DNA of 64,000 bases from Chitinophaga ginsengisegetis (GCF_900168065.1 NZ_FUZZ01000001.1:3034623-3098622); one strand, 5' to 3'. Counted from the stretch's first letter, positions 44,393 to 54,360 are shown. Numbers and translations: made by a program. Notes: a model not told the origin generated them from the sequence alone.

Positions 44393-47300
44393 ATGAAACA
44401 ACTTCAATCCGGAACGGACCGTCAGTTTGTCCTATTACGGTGCCAACCTTTCCTTCAAATCATGCTGGTATTTACCTTATTACTGATGGGAATGAGCGTG
44501 CAGGCACAACAAACTCCCATTACGGGAAAAGTAACCGATGCCAGTGAACCTGTTCCTGGTGTTACGGTACGTGTAAAAAATAAAGCTACCGGTACCCTGA
44601 CAGATGCAGAGGGTAAATTTTCGCTCAGCGCCGCGCCGGGCGATACCCTGATATTCAACCACATCGCCTATGAAGCGATGACGGTGCCTGTAAGGAACCT
44701 GTCTCCCTTAAAAATAGCGCTCACCTCACTGAGCAAAAGTGTAAATGAAGTGGTAGTAGTGGGATATGGCACTCAAAAGAAAGCTACGTTGACTGGTTCC
44801 ATTTCCGTGGTAAAAGGGGCTGATATTGTGCAGAGCCCACAGCCAAACGTGTCCAATGCCCTCACCGGCCGCTTCTCCGGGATTATTGCCAACAACCGTT
44901 CCGGCGAGCCGGGATATGATGGCTCCCGCATCACCATCCGCGGACTGGCCACCACCGGCAATAACGATGTGTTGATGGTAATAGACGGCGTACCCGGACA
45001 AATAGGCGGTTTGGAACGACTGGACCCCAACGATATTGAAAGCATATCGATATTGAAAGACGCATCTGCAGCGGTTTATGGTAGCAGGGCGGCCAATGGC
45101 GTAATGCTGATCACCACCAAACGGGGTAAAACCGGCAAACCGGTGATCAATTACAGCTTTAACCAGGGATTTTCATCTCCCAGCCGGTTGCCTAAAATGG
45201 CCGATGCTGCCACCTATGCACAGATCAGGAATGAAATCCAGTATTATAATAACCCTGCAGGCGGTATGAACCAGTTTTATACCGACGAACAACTCCAGAA
45301 ATTCCGTGACGGCTCCGACCCAGTGAATTATCCTAACACCGACTGGCAGAAAGCTACCCTGAAGAAAGTGGCTACCCAGAATCAGCATAGTCTTTCCGTA
45401 AATGGCGGTGGTGAAAATGTACGGTACTATGTTTCACTCGGCATGATTGGTCAGAATGGATTGTATAAAAACGGGGTGACCAAATACAACCAGTATAATT
45501 TCCGGTCCAATATTGATGCGGATGTTACCAAGAGATTAAAGGTAAGCCTGTATTTATCCGGCAGGGAGGAAGACCGCGTTTATCCTACCACCACTGCAGA
45601 CAACATCTTCAGGGGTATTTACCGCGCTTACCCAACGGTACTGGACAGGTATCCGAACGGATTGCCTACCACCGGTATTGAAAACAATAACCCGGTGATG
45701 CAGGTAACGGATGCCGGCGGTACTGCCCGCAATCCTACACAGGTGTTTAATGGTATCCTGAAAGGATCTTATGCGATACCAGGCGTGGAAGGATTATCGC
45801 TGGACGGATATTTATCGGCCGATAAATCCTGGAGCTCCAATAAAAGCTTCAGCACTCCTTATAAAGTATATACCTATAACCAGGCTACCCAATCGTACGA
45901 CAAAACAGTGGTAGGTGGTTCCAATGGACTGGCTTCGCTTACACAGCAGCAACGGAACATGACGCTGATCACTTCCAATATTAAACTGAACTTTGCCCGT
46001 CGTTTTGGCCAGCATAATGTAACGGCCCTTGTTGGTTATGAGCAAAGCAAAACCAGCCGGGATACACTGGGTGCGTCGCGCTTAAACTTCCCGACACCGC
46101 AAACGCCGGAGATGTCGCAGGGAGGATCCGCCGCCACCGACAAAAATAATTCCGGCACCAGTTACAGCTTCACCAGGAAAAGTTATTTCGGCAGAATTGC
46201 CTATGACTATATGGAAAAATACCTGCTGGAAGTACAGGCCCGTTATGATGGTTCCTCTATTTTCCCGAAAGGTGAGCAGTATGGCTTCTTCCCTTCCGTA
46301 TCTGCCGGGTGGCGCGTTTCAAAAGAAGAGTGGTTTAAGAATGTAAGCTTTATCAACGATCTGAAACTGCGCGGTTCCTATGGTACACTGGGTAATGACA
46401 ATGTAGGCTTATTCCAGTATTTCGATAACTATTCTTTCGTAAACCAGTACGTGATCGGCGGTCAGATCATCCCCGGTATTGATCTTACCAAACTGGGTAA
46501 CCCTTATATTACCTGGGAGATTGCCCGGAAAATGGACCTGGGTTTCAATATGGCCTTCCTGCAACACTTTAACCTGGAATTTATTTATTTCCAGCAGAAA
46601 CGTTCCAAGATCCTTACCCAGCGGAATGCTTCACTGCCACAATCTTCCGGTATTGTAAATCCATACGATCCTGCTACGCCGCTGGTACCAGCCGAAAATA
46701 TCGGTAAGGTAAACAGTAATGGTATAGAGGCTACGCTGGGTTATGATAACACTACCAGTGGTGGCTTTCACTACAACATTTCCGGTAACATCACCTACGC
46801 CAAAAACGAGATTGTATTTATAGATGAAGCTCCCGGTACCTTGTCTTATCAACGCAAAACCGGCGGCCCGATGAATAATTACCTGTTGTATGATGTGATC
46901 GGCATTTTCCGGACAGCAGATGACCTGAATAAATTCACCCATCTGTCTGGTGCGCAACTGGGAGACCTGATCTACCGGGATGTTAACGGTGACGGAAAAA
47001 TTAATGCAGACGACCAGGTGAGAACAAAGTATGGCAACATTCCTGAAATCACTTATGGTATTACACTTGGTGGCGACTATAAAGGATTTGATTTATCCCT
47101 GTTATTAACCGGCCAATCGCACGTAAGCCAATACGTGTTACCGGAATCCGGCACCATCGGTAACTATTACAGCAGCTGGGCCGATAATCGCTGGAGCCCA
47201 ACCAATACCAGCGGTTCTTATCCGAGAGTAGACGAACGCGCTTCCGCTTCTGTGAATGGCGGCCGTTACCAAAATAATTTCTGGCTCAACAACGCGTCCT

Positions 47301-47512
47301 TCCTGCGGTTAAAAAATGTATCATTCGGTTACACCTTCAAATCGGATCTTTTGTCCCGCATAAACATCGGCAGTTTGAGAATATATGCCAACGCATTTAA
47401 CCTTTTCACCATTACCAAAGTAAAAGACTATGATCCGGAAGGTAGCAGCGAAAGCGGACAGTTTTATCCACAACAACGGATCATCAATGTTGGTGCAAAT
47501 GTTAGATTCTAA
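44393..47512 (+). CDS. SusC/RagA-type TonB-dependent receptor of the galactan PUL
   Basis: A 1039-residue receptor. The signal is unusually long from this ATG, with the hydrophobic part at residues 22-40 (FTLLLMGMSVQAQ); the Met at residue 24 could be the true start. CarbDLD domain ITGKVTDASEPVPGVTV, NEVVVVGYG, then the plug with ITIRGLATTG, VLMVIDGVPGQ and ILKDASAAVYGSRAANGV, and a barrel ending in IINVGANVRF. It imports the oligosaccharide across the outer membrane with SusD, encoded 18 bp downstream. It is the first gene of the PUL operon. Confidence 0.96.
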   Translation: MKQLQSGTDRQFVLLRCQPFLQIMLVFTLLLMGMSVQAQQTPITGKVTDASEPVPGVTVRVKNKATGTLTDAEGKFSLSAAPGDTLIFNHIAYEAMTVPVRNLSPLKIALTSLSKSVNEVVVVGYGTQKKATLTGSISVVKGADIVQSPQPNVSNALTGRFSGIIANNRSGEPGYDGSRITIRGLATTGNNDVLMVIDGVPGQIGGLERLDPNDIESISILKDASAAVYGSRAANGVMLITTKRGKTGKPVINYSFNQGFSSPSRLPKMADAATYAQIRNEIQYYNNPAGGMNQFYTDEQLQKFRDGSDPVNYPNTDWQKATLKKVATQNQHSLSVNGGGENVRYYVSLGMIGQNGLYKNGVTKYNQYNFRSNIDADVTKRLKVSLYLSGREEDRVYPTTTADNIFRGIYRAYPTVLDRYPNGLPTTGIENNNPVMQVTDAGGTARNPTQVFNGILKGSYAIPGVEGLSLDGYLSADKSWSSNKSFSTPYKVYTYNQATQSYDKTVVGGSNGLASLTQQQRNMTLITSNIKLNFARRFGQHNVTALVGYEQSKTSRDTLGASRLNFPTPQTPEMSQGGSAATDKNNSGTSYSFTRKSYFGRIAYDYMEKYLLEVQARYDGSSIFPKGEQYGFFPSVSAGWRVSKEEWFKNVSFINDLKLRGSYGTLGNDNVGLFQYFDNYSFVNQYVIGGQIIPGIDLTKLGNPYITWEIARKMDLGFNMAFLQHFNLEFIYFQQKRSKILTQRNASLPQSSGIVNPYDPATPLVPAENIGKVNSNGIEATLGYDNTTSGGFHYNISGNITYAKNEIVFIDEAPGTLSYQRKTGGPMNNYLLYDVIGIFRTADDLNKFTHLSGAQLGDLIYRDVNGDGKINADDQVRTKYGNIPEITYGITLGGDYKGFDLSLLLTGQSHVSQYVLPESGTIGNYYSSWADNRWSPTNTSGSYPRVDERASASVNGGRYQNNFWLNNASFLRLKNVSFGYTFKSDLLSRINIGSLRIYANAFNLFTITKVKDYDPEGSSESGQFYPQQRIINVGANVRF

Positions 47513-47530
47513 ACCAGAAAAAAAACAGTC

Positions 47531-49204
47531 ATGAAAACAACTCACTTTATATACACTTTAACTTTAGCTGCTGCGGGATTATTTTCCTCCTGCAAGCAGG
47601 ACTATCTGAATATTACGCCTACCGATCGTATCCTGGGAGACGCCGTACTGGGTGACTCTTCCCTGTTTCAGAACTATGTGATTAACCGGTATCTGAGCAT
47701 TAAATTACAGGATAAAGAAGGAGAAGGCACTAACCCTGGTTTTGGACGAGGCTTTGAATACGGTTTGTGGAGCTCCATCACCGACGAATCCATTTACAAC
47801 AACGACGATAATACCTGGATCATTCAACAAGGACAAATTGCACCGGAAAATACCGGTATTGCAGGTACTATCTGGGGAAGAAGCTATCGCAGTATCCGGG
47901 AATGTAATTACGCACTGAATAACATCGACAGTGTGGAAATGAGCGCCGCGCTGCGTAAAAAGCTGACTGCCGAATTACGTTTTATCCGCGCGTTCCGGTA
48001 TCATGACCTGATCCGCAACTATGGCGGTGTGGTGCTGATGGGTGATAAAGAGTACCAGCTCACCGACAATCTCACCGACCCGGCTTTATTTAAAAGAGCC
48101 ACGCTGCAGGAATCTATGAATTATGCAGTGAATGAACTCACCGCCGCAGCGGCAGACCTGCCGGCTATCAACGATGCCAGCTGGCAATCCGGCAGGGCCA
48201 CACAAGGCGCTGCACTGGCGCTGAAAGCACGCCTGTTATTATATGCCGCAAGTCCGCTGTATAACGTTGGCACCTGGCAGGCAGCCGCTACTGCAGCCAA
48301 AGCGGTGATGGACCTCTCGAGGTATACACTGGCAGCAAACTACAGCCAGTTATTTCTGAAAGCGGATAACAACGAAATCATTTTCGCGCGGCAATATGCC
48401 ATAGGTGCACGCCACGTATGCCTGGAAATATCCAATGGCGCCAATGGCTACGGCGGATGGGCAGGCAATACACCACTGCAGAACATGGTAGACGCCTATG
48501 AAATGAAGAATGGTAAACTGATTACAGATCCAACTTCCGGCTATAATCCGCAAAATCCTTATGTGAACAGGGATGCCCGCTTCTACGCCACTATTCTTTA
48601 TAACGGCGCACCATACAGGGGATCTACCATACAAACATTTTCTCCCGGTGGAAAAGATGGAAAGGATGGTCCTTCCAACTGGAACTCTACCAAAACAGGT
48701 TACTATCTCCGCAAATTTATGGACGACAATAACCCAATCGATAATCCCTGGGACGTAGCCGGATTACAGCCCTGGATCTATTTACGTTATGCGGAAATAT
48801 TGCTGAACTACGCAGAAGCACAAAATGAAGCAGTAGGTCCTGATGCCAGTGTATACGCCGCCGTTAACCAGATCCGGCAGCGCGCCAGCGTGCAGCAACC
48901 GGCACTGGTACCCGGCCTGAGTAAAGACCAGATGCGGGACGCCATTCATCGTGAAAGACAAATAGAACTGGCGTTTGAGGAACATCGCTTCTATGATGTA
49001 CGGCGCTGGAAAACGGCTATTGTAACAGACAATGTGCCAGCCTACGGTGTAGACGTTACCGTTAATAACAGCGGCGTATATACGTATACAAGAAAAGTAG
49101 CGCTTTCCGGCCGGTTGTTCGCTGAAAAAAATTACTGGCTGCCGATTCCGAGAACAGAAATACTGTCTTCCAACGGACAGTTGGAGCAGAACAAGGGCTA
49201 TTAA
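47531..49204 (+). CDS. SusD/RagB family lipoprotein of the galactan PUL
   Basis: A 557-residue SusD-type lipoprotein with lipobox FSSC (Cys at residue 21) and the start KQDYLNITPTDRI. It has TPR helices (LTAELRFIRAFRYHDLIRNY), the conserved YLRYAEILLNYAEAQNEA and the C-terminal IHRERQIELAFEEHRFYDVRRW and YWLPIPRTEIL blocks. It is the surface lid for the upstream SusC. A 15-bp inverted repeat with a 60-base loop lies in the gap to the GH30 gene. Confidence 0.96.
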   Translation: MKTTHFIYTLTLAAAGLFSSCKQDYLNITPTDRILGDAVLGDSSLFQNYVINRYLSIKLQDKEGEGTNPGFGRGFEYGLWSSITDESIYNNDDNTWIIQQGQIAPENTGIAGTIWGRSYRSIRECNYALNNIDSVEMSAALRKKLTAELRFIRAFRYHDLIRNYGGVVLMGDKEYQLTDNLTDPALFKRATLQESMNYAVNELTAAAADLPAINDASWQSGRATQGAALALKARLLLYAASPLYNVGTWQAAATAAKAVMDLSRYTLAANYSQLFLKADNNEIIFARQYAIGARHVCLEISNGANGYGGWAGNTPLQNMVDAYEMKNGKLITDPTSGYNPQNPYVNRDARFYATILYNGAPYRGSTIQTFSPGGKDGKDGPSNWNSTKTGYYLRKFMDDNNPIDNPWDVAGLQPWIYLRYAEILLNYAEAQNEAVGPDASVYAAVNQIRQRASVQQPALVPGLSKDQMRDAIHRERQIELAFEEHRFYDVRRWKTAIVTDNVPAYGVDVTVNNSGVYTYTRKVALSGRLFAEKNYWLPIPRTEILSSNGQLEQNKGY

Positions 49205-49216
49205 ACACTCATCCGC

Positions 49217-49306
49217 TTCACACAAAGCCGCTGCGTAACTTGCCGGTTGTCATAATTGAAAAATATTTAACGGGCATTTTACTATTTTCCGGCGGCTTTG
49301 TGTGAA
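49217..49306. repeat. 15-bp inverted repeat between susD and GH30 gene
   Basis: TTCACACAAAGCCGC (49217-49231) has a perfect inverted copy at 49292-49306, with 60 bases between. The transcript could form a stem in the intercistronic gap, which might limit read-through or protect the susCD mRNA. Confidence 0.65.
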
Positions 49307-49323
49307 ACAAAGCGTTTAAGAAC

Positions 49324-50850
49324 ATGAAAAAAATCATTTGCTCACTGCCGCTGTGCTTTGTGCTGCATACCGCATCATCTCAACAAAGCAACAGCAACGT
49401 TATCCAGGTAAACATCGACCTACATAAAACCGCGCAAACGATCCGCAACTTCGCGGCTTCAGATGCGTGGGCGGGCCAGTTTACCGGCAACTGGCCGGAC
49501 AACAAACGTAACCAGATAGCCGACTGGCTGTTTAGTTCCGATACTACTGCCAGCGGCCAGCCCAAAGGCATTGGCTTATCGATGTGGCGTTTTAATATTG
49601 GCGCCGGCAGTGCAGAGCAGGGCGATAACAGTGGCATCAAAGATGAGTGGCGCCGCGCGGAATCATTCCTCCAGCCGGATCATACATATAACTGGAAAAA
49701 ACAATCCGGACAGCTGTGGTTTTTACAGGCTGCGAAGCAACGCGGCGTTACAGATTTCCTGGGCTTCCTGAACAGTCCGCCGGTGGCGTTTACACGCAAC
49801 GGCAAAGCCTTTGCAGACAAAGGACAAAGCAATCTTCCACCGGAGAACTATTCCGCGGCTGCTGTTTTTTTGAAAGAAGTAGTGCAGGGAATACGTATAG
49901 CCACTGGCGTTAGCCTCAATTATATCAACCCGGTGAATGAACCACAGTGGGACTGGAGCGATGGCGGACAGGAAGGCTGCCCCTATAACAACGAACAGAT
50001 TGCCGGCTTCACAAAAGCTATCAGCAAAACTTTCAGCGAAGCAAAGCTGCCGGTTAAAATACTGATTACAGAAGCCGGAAAAATAAATTACCTGTATGCC
50101 CCGGAAGACAAGTCAGACAAAGGTTCACAGATAAATGCATTCTTTAATCCACGCAGCAGCACTTATGTAGGTAATCTTCCCAATGTATACAAAGGAATTG
50201 CTGCACATAGTTACTTTACCACTTCCCCCGAAGATACGGCCACCGCTATACGAAAACGGCTGCACACCGCATTGAACGGACTGGAATTCTGGCAATCGGA
50301 ATATTGCATCCTGGGAGATAATGCCGGGGAAATAAACGGCTCCGGCGTAGACCTCGGCATGGATGCGGCGCTTTACATGGCGCGCGTAATCCACTCCGAC
50401 CTTACCGTCGCCAATGCTGCCGCCTGGCAGTGGTGGCTTGCCATTTCTCCCTATAATTATAAAGATGGATTGATTTATATAGATAAAGATAAAACAGACG
50501 GACAGCTGCGCGATACCAAAATGATGTGGGTGTTAGGTAACTATAGCCGGTTTATAAGACCCGGCGCTATAAGGGTACAAGCAGAGATAAGCGACAGCGC
50601 AGCGTTGAAAGACCTCTATCTGTCTGCTTATAAAAACAAAGATAATACCCTCCGGATAGTAGTGATTAATAACGGCCGCACTGCCGCCAATGCCAGCATC
50701 CACTGCAAAGGATTGAAAGCAGGCAGTATGCGCAGCTATACCACCAGCGCAGCCGAAAACCTGCAGCCAGGCTATATTTCCGGAAACATTGTTCACATTC
50801 CGCCACGGTCAGTAGTTACATTGACAGGTAACCTAAGCAATAAACAGTAG
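49324..50850 (+). CDS. Glycoside hydrolase family 30 enzyme, probable endo-beta-1,6-galactanase
   Basis: The protein has 508 residues and a signal peptide ending near residue 19 (TASSQ). The (beta/alpha)8 domain is followed by a C-terminal beta-sandwich (about residues 410-505). The acid/base is likely E206 in NPVNEPQWDW and the nucleophile E326 in EFWQSEYCIL, both as in GH30. The N-terminal NFAASDAWAGQFTG and WRFNIGAGSAEQGD blocks fit the galactanase-type subfamily rather than glucosylceramidase or xylanase groups. Together with the adjacent GH35 this points to beta-1,6-galactan side chains. Subfamily assignment is from memory of motifs and needs a CAZy comparison. Confidence 0.87.
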   Translation: MKKIICSLPLCFVLHTASSQQSNSNVIQVNIDLHKTAQTIRNFAASDAWAGQFTGNWPDNKRNQIADWLFSSDTTASGQPKGIGLSMWRFNIGAGSAEQGDNSGIKDEWRRAESFLQPDHTYNWKKQSGQLWFLQAAKQRGVTDFLGFLNSPPVAFTRNGKAFADKGQSNLPPENYSAAAVFLKEVVQGIRIATGVSLNYINPVNEPQWDWSDGGQEGCPYNNEQIAGFTKAISKTFSEAKLPVKILITEAGKINYLYAPEDKSDKGSQINAFFNPRSSTYVGNLPNVYKGIAAHSYFTTSPEDTATAIRKRLHTALNGLEFWQSEYCILGDNAGEINGSGVDLGMDAALYMARVIHSDLTVANAAAWQWWLAISPYNYKDGLIYIDKDKTDGQLRDTKMMWVLGNYSRFIRPGAIRVQAEISDSAALKDLYLSAYKNKDNTLRIVVINNGRTAANASIHCKGLKAGSMRSYTTSAAENLQPGYISGNIVHIPPRSVVTLTGNLSNKQ

Positions 50851-50853
50851 ACC

Positions 50854-52659
50854 ATGAAAAAACTAAGCGTTGTAATTTTAATGATATTGTGCAGCATACA
50901 GTTGTTTGCACAACACACTTTCCAGTTGGGAGATTCCACCTTCCTGTTGGACGGCAAGCCTTTCCAGATGATTTCAGGAGAGATCCATTACCTGCGCGTA
51001 CCGCGGGAAAGCTGGCGCGACCGCCTGAAAATGGCGAAGGCAATGGGACTGAACACCATAGGCACTTATGTGTTCTGGAACATGCACGAACCTGAAAAAG
51101 GACATTACGATTTTTCCGGCAACAACGATGTAGCCGCCTTTGTAAAAATAGCGCACGAAGAAGGGTTGTGGGTAGTATTGCGCCCCAGTCCGTACGCCTG
51201 CGCAGAATGGGAATTTGGCGGATATCCTTACTGGTTGCAGAATATAAAGGGTCTTGAAGTACGCAGCAAAGAACCGCAATACCTCGCAGCCTATAATAAT
51301 TATATCAGGGAAGTTGGAAAACAATTGTCGGGCTTACAGGTAAACCACGGTGGTAACATCCTGATGGTGCAGATTGAAAATGAGTATGGTTCTTATTCCA
51401 ATGATAAAAGTTACCTGGACATTAACCGGAAGATGTTTATTGACGCGGGTTTTGACGGATTACTCTATACCTGCGATCCGGCTGCCGATGTAGCTAAAGG
51501 TCATTTGCCCGGTTTGCTGCCCGCAGTAAACGGGATAGATGATCCGCAAAAAGTAAAACAGCTGGTGAGAGAAAATCATAATGGCAAAGGGCCTTTTTAT
51601 ATTGCGGAATGGTACCCGGCATGGTTTGATTCCTGGGGGCAAAAGCACCATACCATTCCCTATGAAAACTTCCTCGACAGGTTGGATCGTGTACTCGCAG
51701 CAGGCATTTCCATTAACATGTATATGTTTCACGGTGGCACTACCCGCGGCTATATGAATGGCGCCAACTATAATGACAAGAGTCCCTATGAGCCGCAGAT
51801 CAGCAGCTACGATTATGATGCACCACTGGATGAAGCAGGAAACGCTACGCCAAAATTCATGAAGTTCCGCGAAGTAATTGCCCGGCATCTCCCGGCTGGC
51901 GTAACTTTACCGGAAGTACCTGCAAAGAAACCGGTGATCACCACGCCGCTGATCACTTTTGAACGCAGTACTGCAGTATTCAATAAACTGCCGGCAGCGA
52001 TCAAAAGCATAGATCCGTTAACGTTTGAAGATCTCAACCAGGCTTATGGTTTTGTGTTATACCGCACCACTATTCCCGGTGGACACAGTGGCCTGCTGAA
52101 AATAAAAGATCTCCGCGACTACGGCCTCGTGTTTGTGAATGGTAAAAGAGTAGCCATCCTGGACCGCCGTTTGGCACAGGACAGCGTGGAGGTAACCCTT
52201 CCATCCGGCACCGTTACCCTGGACATCCTGGTAGAAAATCTGGGACGTATCAATTTTGGCCCCTATCTTCTTAAAAATAAAAAAGGTATTGCCGGCCAGG
52301 TATTATTTAACGGTCAGGCCATTCATCAATGGCAGCAGTTTAAGCTTCCCTTTGATGTGCAGCCGGCAGTAAAACCTGCTGCTGCCGGTACCGATGCACC
52401 GGTATTGAAAGAAGGCAGTTTTACATTATCCACCACCGGCGACACCTACCTGGATATGACGCAGTGGGGCAAAGGAGCCGTTTGGATCAACGGTCATCAC
52501 CTGGGCAGATACTGGCAGGTAGGTCCGCAACAAACCTTGTATGTACCGGCTGAATGGCTGAAAAAAGGCAGCAATAAAATCACCGTACTGGAACTGATTA
52601 AGCCCGCTGCAAATACGCTGCAGGGCATTGATCATCCGATACTGGACGTATTACAATAA
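50854..52659 (+). CDS. Glycoside hydrolase family 35 beta-galactosidase
   Basis: The protein has 601 residues and a signal peptide ending near residue 19 (QLFAQ). The catalytic TIM barrel starts FQMISGEIHYLRVPRESW. The acid/base is E177 in QIENEYGSY and the nucleophile E252 in IAEWYPAWFDSWG. The C-terminal part has two beta-sandwich (jelly-roll) domains ending in GAVWINGHHLGRYWQVGPQ, standard for GH35. It starts 3 bp after the GH30 stop, so the two are cotranscribed. It should release galactose from the non-reducing ends of oligosaccharides made by the GH30 enzyme. A terminator follows and closes the PUL. Confidence 0.94.
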   Translation: MKKLSVVILMILCSIQLFAQHTFQLGDSTFLLDGKPFQMISGEIHYLRVPRESWRDRLKMAKAMGLNTIGTYVFWNMHEPEKGHYDFSGNNDVAAFVKIAHEEGLWVVLRPSPYACAEWEFGGYPYWLQNIKGLEVRSKEPQYLAAYNNYIREVGKQLSGLQVNHGGNILMVQIENEYGSYSNDKSYLDINRKMFIDAGFDGLLYTCDPAADVAKGHLPGLLPAVNGIDDPQKVKQLVRENHNGKGPFYIAEWYPAWFDSWGQKHHTIPYENFLDRLDRVLAAGISINMYMFHGGTTRGYMNGANYNDKSPYEPQISSYDYDAPLDEAGNATPKFMKFREVIARHLPAGVTLPEVPAKKPVITTPLITFERSTAVFNKLPAAIKSIDPLTFEDLNQAYGFVLYRTTIPGGHSGLLKIKDLRDYGLVFVNGKRVAILDRRLAQDSVEVTLPSGTVTLDILVENLGRINFGPYLLKNKKGIAGQVLFNGQAIHQWQQFKLPFDVQPAVKPAAAGTDAPVLKEGSFTLSTTGDTYLDMTQWGKGAVWINGHHLGRYWQVGPQQTLYVPAEWLKKGSNKITVLELIKPAANTLQGIDHPILDVLQ

Positions 52660-52675
52660 CACAAGAAAAGTTTGT

Positions 52676-52715
52676 AAAAAGCTATTGGGGCGGACTTCCG
52701 TTTCAATAGCTTTTT
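52676..52715 (+). terminator. Terminator closing the PUL operon
   Basis: AAAAAGCTATTG (52676-52687) pairs perfectly with CAATAGCTTTTT (52704-52715) around a 16-base loop. The T-run is part of the right arm. Confidence 0.85.
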
Positions 52716-52757
52716 ACTTTACCTTTATATGGTATCCTCTAATCCCACGGCCGCCGT

Positions 52758-53435
52758 ATGAAAAAAATTGTACTGTTAGCAATTGCCTGTATCGCCGGCT
52801 TACCGGTTTTCTCCCAACGTTTTGTACACGGCTTAGGATTTTCCACATTTATTGATCACACTTCCAGGAACGGCAGCATTACCAGCTTCAGCATCTCGTA
52901 TGCCATCCGTTACAATGTGATGGAAACAGATAAGATGACTGTTTCGGTAGGTATTCCCTTTTCATTTGGCGGTTCCGGAGATGCCAACGACAACACTGAT
53001 TGGTATTATGATGCGGACGGCAATATTGTATATTACTATACCGGTGAAGAGGACGATGGTCCTAAAACAAAACCCAGGAGTATGATTGATATCCCGCTTA
53101 TCATTAACCTGAACTTCGCCGGATTTTCCTCCCTGAATAATAAGAGTGCGGTGGGTTTCTTTGTGGGAGGCGGCCTGGCCTACCATTACGGACCAGTAAA
53201 TATAAGGTACAAAGACCGTAACGGCGGCAGCTTTACGGATTCTACTACCCAGCACGCAGTAGGACCGATAGGCAACCTGGGCATGCGGATCGGGCTTGGC
53301 AAAAAAAAGAATGGCGCTATTGAAGTCAAGGGCTCTTATATGAAGAGCTTAACAAAGCGGCAACCTGATATTTATGGCATCAGTTTACTTTATCTACTTC
53401 CCAGATTAAACTGGCGTGCTAATCCCGACGATTGA
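52758..53435 (+). CDS. Hypothetical outer-membrane beta-barrel-like protein
   Basis: A 225-residue protein with a signal peptide ending near residue 20 (LPVFSQ). The rest alternates aromatic and polar residues in strand-like stretches (SFSISYAIRYNV, MTVSVGIPFSFGGSG, AVGFFVGGGLAYHYGP, NLGMRIGLGKKK, AIEVKGSYMKSL), as in porin-fold or OmpW-like small barrels. No specific family was recognised. It is convergent with the SAM-hydrolase gene, with a 10-bp gap. Confidence 0.7.
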   Translation: MKKIVLLAIACIAGLPVFSQRFVHGLGFSTFIDHTSRNGSITSFSISYAIRYNVMETDKMTVSVGIPFSFGGSGDANDNTDWYYDADGNIVYYYTGEEDDGPKTKPRSMIDIPLIINLNFAGFSSLNNKSAVGFFVGGGLAYHYGPVNIRYKDRNGGSFTDSTTQHAVGPIGNLGMRIGLGKKKNGAIEVKGSYMKSLTKRQPDIYGISLLYLLPRLNWRANPDD

Positions 53436-53445
53436 TCTGAATGAT

Positions 53446-54360
53446 TTATTTTTTGGGAGATAACGTTACTTCTACACTCCACTCACTACCGCTTCCGATA
53501 TGATAGGTGGCTGCAAAATCGCCCTGGTTGAGCGCAAAAGACAATTGCAGTAAACTGTTCAGGTAGCTCAATGGTTTTCCTTCCGGCACTGCGCCAAAAG
53601 TTTGACTATACGGCGCCGCTGTTTGATGTACTTTTTTCCCGTTGTGGAAAAAAGTTACCTGCAGTATATCACCGTATTGAGGATGCAACTGGTTGAGCAG
53701 ATCAGCGCTGATGTTGGTCCATACGTTACCGTATTGTACATCCAGGATAGAGATGTTCCCTTTCAGTTTTCCGTTTTCCAGTACCGCGGCCTGGTATGGT
53801 ATTTTTACAACCTCTTTGGCTAATACCGGTCCTACTTCTTCAAAGGTGATGGCGCCTGCTGCCAGTCGCGCGCCGGTATAGGCGTATACATCCCTGCCGT
53901 GGAAAGTATAAGATTGCTGCGAATCCTTGCGGCGGTTCACAGCTTCATTGATTTCACGTATCTCCGCGATGCCTTCTGAAGCAGCGATGAGGGTGAGTGT
54001 ACCATTATCCGGTGTTACGATAAAGTGGCCACTGTTTGTTTTGAGTACTACCGATTTACGGCTGGTGCCTACGCCGGGGTCCACTACCGATACAAACACG
54101 GTGCCTGCGGGCCAGTAGGGAACCGTTTGTTCCAGCCGGTAAGCGGCTTCCCAGATATTATACGCAGGAATTTCGTGGGTAAGGTCATATAGTTTCAGAT
54201 CGAACGATACGCCGGAGGCTACACCTTTCATGGCGGATACTGCGCCGTCTTTCAAACCAAAATCCGATTGAAAAACCACTATTTTATTTTGAGCAAATCC
54301 GATACTGGTAGTTAATAGCAATACCAGGCTGCTGATAAAACGGTGTAATGTAATGCTCAT
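53446..54360 (-). CDS. Exported SAM hydroxide adenosyltransferase (SAM hydrolase/chlorinase-fluorinase family)
   Basis: A 304-residue member of the family formerly called DUF62. The core motifs are VFQSDFGLKDGAVSAMKG, DLTHEIPAYNIWEAAYRL, VFVSVVDPGVGT, VTPDNGTLTLI and FHGRDVYAYTGARLA. These enzymes hydrolyse S-adenosylmethionine to adenosine and methionine, or halogenate it; a His/Arg-type hydrolase is expected. Unusually, the protein begins with a hydrophobic signal peptide (residues about 4-22, SSLVLLLTTSIGFAQ), so it seems exported to the periplasm, where SAM is not normally expected. The gene is single. Confidence 0.88.
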   Translation of the reverse strand: MSITLHRFISSLVLLLTTSIGFAQNKIVVFQSDFGLKDGAVSAMKGVASGVSFDLKLYDLTHEIPAYNIWEAAYRLEQTVPYWPAGTVFVSVVDPGVGTSRKSVVLKTNSGHFIVTPDNGTLTLIAASEGIAEIREINEAVNRRKDSQQSYTFHGRDVYAYTGARLAAGAITFEEVGPVLAKEVVKIPYQAAVLENGKLKGNISILDVQYGNVWTNISADLLNQLHPQYGDILQVTFFHNGKKVHQTAAPYSQTFGAVPEGKPLSYLNSLLQLSFALNQGDFAATYHIGSGSEWSVEVTLSPKK

